Below, piece after piece: positions 34,621 through 38,685 of a stretch of DNA of 38,685 nt (position 1 is its first letter; each line of letters starts with the position of its first letter). Origin of the DNA: Azospirillum sp. (GTDB lineage Bacteria > Pseudomonadota > Alphaproteobacteria > Azospirillales > Azospirillaceae); contig JAIXTS010000056.1 in NCBI GenBank assembly GCA_027483805.1, positions 1 through 38,685 of the forward strand, written 5' to 3'. The translations under genes were made by a program, and so were the position numbers. Under the pieces are notes generated by a model that was not told the origin of the DNA, made no database searches, and saw nothing but the letters and a program-made list of their open reading frames with translations.

Positions 34621-34636
34621 GGGGTTCCGGAACCCC
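34621..34636. promoter_or_regulatory. Perfect 16-bp palindrome GGGGTTCCGGAACCCC
   Basis: Each 8-base half is the exact reverse complement of the other. It is centred about 41 bases upstream of the start point predicted for the neighbouring sigma-54-like promoter. A dimeric regulator could bind it, but I recognise no family-specific operator. Confidence 0.55.
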
Positions 34637-34643
34637 ACCCAAT

Positions 34644-34659
34644 TGGCATACCCCCTGCA
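34644..34659 (+). promoter_or_regulatory. Sigma-54 (RpoN)-type promoter
   Basis: TGGCATACCCCCTGCA has the GG (34645-34646) and GC (34657-34658) doublets with exactly the -24/-12 spacing of sigma-54 promoters, and closely matches the TGGCAC-N5-TTGCA consensus. Transcription would start near 34670, about 48 bases before the ATG at 34718. Confidence 0.65.
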
Positions 34660-34717
34660 TAAATTGGTTCCCATGAAGGCGATAACGCCACCAGAGATCG
34701 AGCCGACGGAGCCCGCC

Positions 34718-35179
34718 ATGACCAAGTTCTTCGCCAAGACCGCCGCCGCCGCCCTGATCGCCGCCGCTTTCGTCGCCCCCGCCCTGGCGCAGAACGCTTC
34801 CGGCACGATCCAGTTGAAGGGCAATGTCGCGCTGTCCTGCACCATCGCCGTTCAGGATCTGGGCCAGTCCCTCGCCCTGAGGACCGGTGAAAGCAACAAG
34901 ACCGTCGGCTCGGTCACCGAAACCTGCAATTCCGGCACCGGCTACAGGATCACGCTGGCCTCGGCCAATGCTGGCAAGCTGAAGTCCGGAAATTTCACCA
35001 TTGATTACCAGGTGAACTATGACGGCCAGGGCGGTTCGCTGACCAGCCAGATGGTGGTGGACCGCGCCAACGCGCAGTTCAACAAGAAGTCGGACCTGAA
35101 GGTTTCCATCGCCGCTTCCGACCAGTATATCGCTGGCGATTATGCCGATACGGTCACCGTGACCATTGCCGCCAAATGA
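34718..35179 (+). CDS. Secreted SCPU/CsuA-like beta-sandwich protein (paralogue 1)
   Basis: 153-residue exported protein with a clear signal peptide (1-24, ending APALA-QNA). The mature part is strand-rich: GTIQLKGNVALSCTIAVQDL, TVGSVTETCNSGTGYRITLAS, and a C-terminus DYADTVTVTIAAK like spore-coat-U/CsuA-type subunits. Two cysteines (in LSCTIA and ETCNSG) could form a disulfide. The ATG at 34718 follows GGAG and begins the signal peptide; an ATG at 34673 would put non-signal sequence in front. It lies under the sigma-54-like promoter and is followed by a strong terminator, then by paralogue 2. No chaperone or usher is adjacent. Confidence 0.75.
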   Translation: MTKFFAKTAAAALIAAAFVAPALAQNASGTIQLKGNVALSCTIAVQDLGQSLALRTGESNKTVGSVTETCNSGTGYRITLASANAGKLKSGNFTIDYQVNYDGQGGSLTSQMVVDRANAQFNKKSDLKVSIAASDQYIAGDYADTVTVTIAAK

Positions 35180-35187
35180 TCCCGACA

Positions 35188-35222
35188 CCGCCGGCCCCAG
35201 GCAGGGCCGGCGGTTTTGCGTT
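35188..35222 (+). terminator. Rho-independent terminator between the two secreted proteins
   Basis: CCGCCGGCCC (35188-35197) pairs perfectly with GGGCCGGCGG (35204-35213), followed by TTTTGCGTTT. A second weaker hairpin lies at about 35226-35254 (GCCCCG/CGGGGC, then CTTTCCTT). Both stand before paralogue 2, so its expression from the first promoter depends on read-through. Confidence 0.85.
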
Positions 35223-35280
35223 TCAGCCCCGTCCGAAACCGGGCGGGGCCTTTCCTTAACCGCCGCCGGAGAGGTGCAGA

Positions 35281-35748
35281 ATGCGCCGTTTGCTGGTCCG
35301 GGCCATCGCGGCCCTGCTGCTGTCCACCACCTCCCTGATGCCACCCGCCGTGTTGGCGCAGGGCACATCGGGTTCCATGTCCCTGCGCGGCAGCATGCCG
35401 ATGTCCTGTGCCATCGCGGTCCAGGATCTGGGGGTCACCTGGAATCTGAACACAGGCGAAAGCTCAAAAACCGTGGGGTCGGTGACGGAAAGCTGCAACG
35501 CTGCCAGCGGCTATTCCATCAGCCTGGCCTCTGCCAATGGGGGCAAGCTGAGAAGCGGCAGCAATGAGATCAGCTATACGGTTGATTACGACAGCAATGC
35601 CGGCAGCCTGACCAGTCAGATGGTGGTTCAGCGCGCCAATGCCCAATTTGGCAAAAAATCCGACCTGAAGGTGACCGTCCCCATCTCCAGCCAGCATGTG
35701 GCCGGCGATTATGCCGACACGATCACGGTGACCATCGCCGCGCGGTAA
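35281..35748 (+). CDS. Secreted SCPU/CsuA-like beta-sandwich protein (paralogue 2)
   Basis: 155-residue exported paralogue of the preceding gene, sharing more than half its mature residues by eye: MSCAIAVQDLG, TGESSKTVGSVTESCN, LTSQMVVQRANAQFGKKSDL and GDYADTITVTIAAR. The signal peptide ends near residue 26 (PPAVLA-QGT). Both cysteines are kept. The ATG at 35281 follows GGAGAGG. It is separated from paralogue 1 by two hairpins, so it is probably made in smaller amount or from its own promoter. It converges with the Mth938-like gene. The function is unknown. Confidence 0.75.
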   Translation: MRRLLVRAIAALLLSTTSLMPPAVLAQGTSGSMSLRGSMPMSCAIAVQDLGVTWNLNTGESSKTVGSVTESCNAASGYSISLASANGGKLRSGSNEISYTVDYDSNAGSLTSQMVVQRANAQFGKKSDLKVTVPISSQHVAGDYADTITVTIAAR

Positions 35749-35785
35749 CCCTTACACGACGGGTCATGAGACCTGATCCCTGGCG

Positions 35786-36163
35786 TTAAACCGGCAGCAA
35801 AGCCGCGGCGATCAACCGCCCCTCCGCCAGCAAAACATTATATGTGCGGCAGGCGGCGGGGCTGTCCATGACATCCACGACAATCCCCTGCTCCCGCAAG
35901 GCCTTGCGCAACGCCGACGGCAGAAGCTGCATGCGCGCACCCGACCCCAGCAGCAGGACCTCCGGCTTCGGATCGGCGGATAACACCGGCGCGAAATGCG
36001 CCGCCGTCAGGTCAGCGAATCCCGGCACATCCCAAGCGACTGTAAGGGCGGGAAAGACGATGACAGCACCGCTATGCAGCACATTCGACACCCGGAAATG
36101 CCCCGGGGCATAGGTGTCGATCACCTGTCGGTCGGCGGGGATGATAGGGGTGATATCGACCAT
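35786..36163 (-). CDS. Mth938-like (DUF498) domain protein
   Basis: 125-residue cytoplasmic protein. The sequence from MVDITPIIPADRQVIDTYAP, through GAVIVFPALTVAWDV and PEVLLLGSGARMQLLP, to IVVDVMDSPAACRTYNVLLAE, is typical of bacterial Mth938-like proteins, whose role is unsettled. The ATG at 36163 is preferred because GGAAG lies at a good distance and the family starts here; a TTG at 36193 adds ten residues. It lies between a secreted-protein gene and tRNA-Asn on the same strand. Confidence 0.88.
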   Translation of the reverse strand: MVDITPIIPADRQVIDTYAPGHFRVSNVLHSGAVIVFPALTVAWDVPGFADLTAAHFAPVLSADPKPEVLLLGSGARMQLLPSALRKALREQGIVVDVMDSPAACRTYNVLLAEGRLIAAALLPV

Positions 36164-36211
36164 GTCGATCACTTCCGGATAAGGCCGCCACAAGGCGAAC
36201 CAGGGTTGAAA

Positions 36212-36286
36212 TGGCTCCCAGGGAGGGATTCGAACCCCCGACCGGGCGGTTAACAGCCGCCTGCTCTACCACTGAGCTACCTGGGA
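36212..36286 (-). tRNA. tRNA-Asn (GTT), copy 1
   Basis: On the minus strand the acceptor stem TCCCAGG pairs with CCTGGGA, the D-arm is GCTC with GAGC, the anticodon loop shows CTGTTAA with GTT, and the T-arm contains GGTTCGAATCC. CCA is encoded at 36214-36212. The gene is identical by eye to the copy at 36384-36458. Confidence 0.97.
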
Positions 36287-36348
36287 TCAGGCCATTTCCA
36301 ACGCCGGATCTACATTCTGTACGCGTGCCAATCGAACCCTGAAAGAAC

Positions 36349-36378
36349 AGGGCCGGACGCTTTAGACATCCGGCCCTG
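36349..36378 (-). terminator. Hairpin between the two tRNA-Asn genes
   Basis: CAGGGCCGGA (36349-36358) pairs perfectly with TCCGGCCCTG (36369-36378). On the minus strand it is followed by TTCTTTC. It lies just downstream of tRNA copy 2 and may end or process that transcript. Confidence 0.6.
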
Positions 36379-36383
36379 CCGAT

Positions 36384-36458
36384 TGGCTCCCAGGGAGGGA
36401 TTCGAACCCCCGACCGGGCGGTTAACAGCCGCCTGCTCTACCACTGAGCTACCTGGGA
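36384..36458 (-). tRNA. tRNA-Asn (GTT), copy 2
   Basis: Same cloverleaf and encoded CCA as the copy at 36212-36286, 97 bases away; both have anticodon GTT. The promoter at 36511-36540 probably drives this copy, and perhaps both. Confidence 0.97.
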
Positions 36459-36510
36459 TCAGTCCTCACGTCGCGACGCGTCATCGGCGCCGCATCGTGC
36501 GGTGGCCGGG

Positions 36511-36540
36511 CTTATAGCCAACCCGATCCGGGTTTGTAAA
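36511..36540 (-). promoter_or_regulatory. Sigma-70 promoter for tRNA-Asn
   Basis: On the minus strand TTTACA (36540-36535) and TATAAG (36516-36511) are 18 bases apart. The predicted start is about 45 bases before tRNA copy 2. The spacer contains the dyad AACCCG-ATC-CGGGTT. Confidence 0.55.
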
Positions 36541-36634
36541 CCCCTGTTTCGCATTTTGGCGTATTTTCTTGATGGCACTGGAAAATCCCTGTGATTCCAG
36601 TAGCCTGAACCCATGTCATACCAGGGGGACACAC

Positions 36635-37252
36635 ATGCGCGACCATGACCGGGACAGCAATCCCTGGCACACCCGGACCCGCACCCGCGTCTATGAGAAT
36701 CCATGGATCCGGGTGGAGCATCATGACGTGCTGAAACCCAATGGCGATCCCGGCATTTATGGTCTGGTCCATTACCGCAACCATGCCGTGGGGGTGGTGC
36801 CGGTCGATCCGGATGGCTTTACCTGGCTGGTCGGACAGTACCGCTATCCGCTGGAACGCTACAGTTGGGAAATCCCCGAAGGCGGCGTGCCGGCGGGGGA
36901 AGACCCGGCCGTCGGCGCGATGCGCGAACTAAAGGAAGAAACGGGATTGTCGGCGGGTCGGATGATGCCGATCATCAATCGCGTCGCCCTGTCCAACTCC
37001 GTCTCCGATGAGCAGGGTACGCTCTATGTTGCCTGGGACCTGACAGAAGGGGAGGCAGCACCTGACGATACCGAGGAACTTTGCCTGTGCCGCCTGCCAC
37101 TGCGCGATGCGCTGTCCATGGTGCTTTCGGGCGCCATCACCGACAGCCTGTCGATGCTGGCCCTGCTGCGTCTGCCCCTGCTGCGCGATGCGGCCGACAC
37201 GCCCGCGGATTTACGGGCGGCGCTGACGCGGGGATTGGAGCCCACAGGCTGA
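36635..37252 (+). CDS. NUDIX hydrolase
   Basis: 205-residue cytoplasmic pyrophosphohydrolase related to the ADP-ribose pyrophosphatase group by general layout. The Nudix box is complete: GGVPAGEDPAVGAMRELKEE followed by TGL, with the REL-x-EE residues. Before it are GLVHYRNHAVGVVPVD and the strand WLVGQYRYPLERYSWEIPEG. The ATG at 36635 follows AGGGGGA. It is bracketed by the tRNA-Asn promoter and a strong terminator. The nucleotide substrate is not determined. Confidence 0.92.
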   Translation: MRDHDRDSNPWHTRTRTRVYENPWIRVEHHDVLKPNGDPGIYGLVHYRNHAVGVVPVDPDGFTWLVGQYRYPLERYSWEIPEGGVPAGEDPAVGAMRELKEETGLSAGRMMPIINRVALSNSVSDEQGTLYVAWDLTEGEAAPDDTEELCLCRLPLRDALSMVLSGAITDSLSMLALLRLPLLRDAADTPADLRAALTRGLEPTG

Positions 37253-37265
37253 TCAAAGTCAGAAC

Positions 37266-37299
37266 TAAAAAGGCCCGTCGCGAGGACGGGCCTTTTTAA
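37266..37299. terminator. Bidirectional rho-independent terminator
   Basis: AAAAAGGCCCGTC pairs with GACGGGCCTTTTT around CGCGAG. It serves the NUDIX gene on the plus strand and tRNA-Cys on the minus strand. Confidence 0.93.
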
Positions 37300-37302
37300 A
37301 TT

Positions 37303-37376
37303 TGGAGGCACGGCCGGGAATCGAACCCGGATTCACGGATTTGCAGTCCGTTGCATCACCATTCTGCCACCGCGCC
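37303..37376 (-). tRNA. tRNA-Cys (GCA)
   Basis: Minus strand: acceptor GGCGCGG pairs with CCGTGCC (one G-T), the anticodon loop contains ACTGCAAA with GCA, the T-arm contains GGTTCGATTCC, and CCA is encoded at 37305-37303. A terminator follows directly. Confidence 0.96.
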
Positions 37377-37415
37377 ATCGGTGCCGCCGGACGTCTCCAT
37401 CCGGGGTGGGGCCGG

Positions 37416-37445
37416 TATATAGACGGGTGGCGTGGGCGCGGTCAA
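37416..37445 (-). promoter_or_regulatory. Sigma-70 promoter of tRNA-Cys
   Basis: Minus strand TTGACC (37445-37440) and TATATA (37421-37416), spacer 18 bases, about 40 bases before the tRNA 5' end. Confidence 0.65.
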
Positions 37446-37495
37446 GGGCCTGACGCAAGAATTTCGCAACCGGTCTGTGTGCTGCAGCCGCAACA

Positions 37496-37524
37496 TTGTG
37501 TTCCAGGTCCGGTACGGATATATA
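37496..37524 (+). promoter_or_regulatory. Possible sigma-70 promoter of the pcm-like gene
   Basis: TTGTGT (37496-37501) and TATATA (37519-37524) are separated by 17 bases, about 70 bases before the ATG. The -35 is a partial match. Confidence 0.45.
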
Positions 37525-37594
37525 GCAGCGTGGTCTTTCGTTTTGGCGGCAGGCCGCCCAACCCTTCCTTTTCACCAGCGCGACAGATCCGTCC

Positions 37595-38260
37595 ATGATG
37601 GCCCCCTCCGAATATAGCGCCGCACGCCTGAACATGGTCGATTGCCAGATCCGGCCGAATAAGGTGACCGACCAGCGCGTGGTCGACGCCTTCCTGGCGG
37701 TTCCGCGCGATCAGTTCGTGCCGGCCGGCCTGCGCGGCGTGGCCTATGTCGACAAGAGCATCCCCGTTGCCAGGGGCCGCTTCCTGCTGGAACCGATGGT
37801 CCTGGCCCGCCTGCTGAACGAGGCGAAGGTGGAACCGACGGATATCGTGCTGGATGTCGGCACCGGAACCGGTTATTCCGCGGCGATCATCGGCCGTCTT
37901 GCCGCCACGGTGGTGGCGCTGGAGTCGGATGCCGACCTGGCCGCCCTGGCCAATCAGGCCATGCAGAGCCATGGTGTCGACAATGCCGCCGTGATGCAGG
38001 GGCCGCTGGCCGCCGGCTGGGCCAAACAGGCTCCCTATAATGTGATCGTGGTACAGGGGGCGGTGGCCGCCGCGCCAACGGCGCTGCTGGACCAGTTGGC
38101 CGAAGGGGGGCGGCTTGTTGCCGTTGTCCTGCCGGAAAGCGGGCAGGGCGTGGCGCGTCTTTATCAGAAGACGGGTGGCAACGTGTCCAGCCGCGTCCTG
38201 TTCGATGCGTCGGCCGCCCTGCTTCCGGGCCTGGAAGCCAAGCCCGATTTCCAGTTCTGA
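37595..38260 (+). CDS. Protein-L-isoaspartate O-methyltransferase family protein
   Basis: 221-residue SAM-dependent methyltransferase of the PCMT family, thought to repair isoaspartyl damage. Motifs: ARLNMVDCQIRPNKVTDQRV at the N-terminus, RDQFVPAGLRGVAYVDKSI, RFLLEPMVLARLL, SAM motif VLDVGTGTGYSAAIIGRL and the acidic VVALESDADLA. This is the divergent alphaproteobacterial type that precedes rhodanese and outer-membrane-factor genes. Two ATGs in a row (37595, 37598) can serve as start. It is 21 bases before the rhodanese gene and likely in the same operon. Confidence 0.9.
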   Translation: MMAPSEYSAARLNMVDCQIRPNKVTDQRVVDAFLAVPRDQFVPAGLRGVAYVDKSIPVARGRFLLEPMVLARLLNEAKVEPTDIVLDVGTGTGYSAAIIGRLAATVVALESDADLAALANQAMQSHGVDNAAVMQGPLAAGWAKQAPYNVIVVQGAVAAAPTALLDQLAEGGRLVAVVLPESGQGVARLYQKTGGNVSSRVLFDASAALLPGLEAKPDFQF

Positions 38261-38281
38261 CCAGTATACCGGAGCCTTCCT

Positions 38282-38614
38282 GTGCGCCCCATCACAGACA
38301 ATGAGCTGACTGTGGAGGATTTGGCGGTCAGGCTTCGGGAGGATGACGGGATCGTCGTGCTGGATGTACGCGAACCCTGGGAAGTGGAACTGTGCAGTAT
38401 TGCGCAATGCATCCACATTCCACTCGGGCAATTGCCGTCGGCCGTGGCGGCATTGCCGAAGGATCGTGACATTGCGGTCCTTTGCCACCACGGCATGAGA
38501 AGCGCGCATGCTACACAATGGCTGCGCGGCCAGGGTTTTGACCGGGCCATCAATCTTGCGGGCGGTATCGACGCTTGGGCCCGGCGTATCGATCCGACCA
38601 TGAAGGTGTATTGA
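38282..38614 (+). CDS. Rhodanese-like single-domain protein
   Basis: 110-residue cytoplasmic rhodanese domain. The text VVLDVREPWEVELCSI, HIPLGQLPSAV and the active-site loop AVLCHHGMRSAHATQWL with the catalytic cysteine are clear. The start is GTG at 38282, with GGAG a few bases upstream. It is one base before the next ATG (TGACATGG), so translational coupling is likely. The substrate is unknown. Confidence 0.92.
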   Translation: MRPITDNELTVEDLAVRLREDDGIVVLDVREPWEVELCSIAQCIHIPLGQLPSAVAALPKDRDIAVLCHHGMRSAHATQWLRGQGFDRAINLAGGIDAWARRIDPTMKVY

Positions 38615-38615
38615 C

Positions 38616-38685
38616 ATGGACGCCAACCGTCTGACGCAGACCCCGACCAGCCTGATCCTGCGCCGTGTGGCGCGTGCCGCCCTGC
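38616..38685 (+). CDS. Start of a further gene, probably a TolC-family outer-membrane protein (partial)
   Basis: Only 23 codons are visible: MDANRLTQTPTSLILRRVAR and a few more, with the basic stretch expected before a signal-peptide hydrophobic core. Assignment as a TolC-family protein rests on my memory of the gene order after pcm-rhodanese in related genomes, not on sequence seen here. Confidence 0.45.
   Translation, partial: MDANRLTQTPTSLILRRVARAAL

Larger units (their letters stand above)
34354..34717. promoter_or_regulatory. Divergent control region with AT-rich island
   Basis: About 364 bases without a gene between the cyclase and the first secreted protein. Bases 34515-34600 are markedly AT-rich for this genome and hold repeated TTGC/TTGCA words (34509, 34537, 34566, 34581, 34588) and a TGCATAATGCA dyad. 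A perfect palindrome and a sigma-54-like promoter follow and are listed separately. The layout looks like a regulated promoter with bending or activator sites. Confidence 0.5.

Noticed and set aside
36212-36458. tRNA duplicates as ends of an integrated element
   Set aside because: Only 97 bases lie between the copies, with a hairpin and no integrase or cargo, so this is a simple tandem duplication.

Overview
This window is GC-rich chromosomal DNA of an alphaproteobacterium, most likely in the Rhodospirillales near Azospirillum, Niveispirillum or Nitrospirillum. The evidence is gene order and family: aroQ-accB-accC, an envC-ctpA-DUF610 block, a protein-L-isoaspartate methyltransferase-rhodanese-outer-membrane-factor string, a small CheZ, and a DUF1465 gene. 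I see no phage, transposase, CRISPR array or plasmid functions. This is mostly core genome with a few accessory insertions.

Left part (1-9.8 kb): the 5' part of prfC (release factor 3), a RhlE-type DEAD-box RNA helicase with a long Gly/Arg/Glu repeat tail, two tandem paralogous periplasmic TPR proteins ending in a TonB-C-like domain, glycogen phosphorylase, and a PhoD-like metallophosphatase.

Middle (9.8-25 kb): a class I aminotransferase diverging from a BepA-like M48 metalloprotease with TPRs, a response regulator with DUF3369 and a degenerate HD-GYP domain, a DsbA/ScsC-like thiol oxidoreductase, and a decayed metallo-beta-lactamase-fold gene with two in-frame stops. These are followed by aroQ-accB-accC, a TPR-methyltransferase fusion, a lytic transglycosylase, an EamA transporter, rlmJ, a CheZ-like phosphatase, DUF1465 and a small heat-shock gene. 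The heat-shock leader looks like a ROSE-type RNA thermometer.

Right part (25-38.7 kb): prpE, a conserved-looking hypothetical, and the envelope block envC-ctpA-DUF610, in which a degenerate LytM activator, a carboxy-terminal protease and a divergent deacetylase are probably co-expressed. A VWA (CoxE-like) protein and a membrane-bound class III nucleotide cyclase follow. Divergent from the cyclase are two tandem secreted proteins resembling spore-coat-U/CsuA-type beta-sandwich subunits, preceded by a near-consensus sigma-54 promoter and a perfect 16-bp palindrome. The end holds an Mth938-like protein, two tRNA-Asn, a NUDIX hydrolase, one tRNA-Cys, the pcm-like gene, a rhodanese and the first codons of a further gene.

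The most interesting signals are the sigma-54/palindrome region with its tandem secreted subunits, the ROSE-like thermometer, the tandem TPR-TonB-C pair with a hairpin over the second gene's start, and the degenerate HD-GYP regulator. I did not find a clear multi-gene defence or mobile system.
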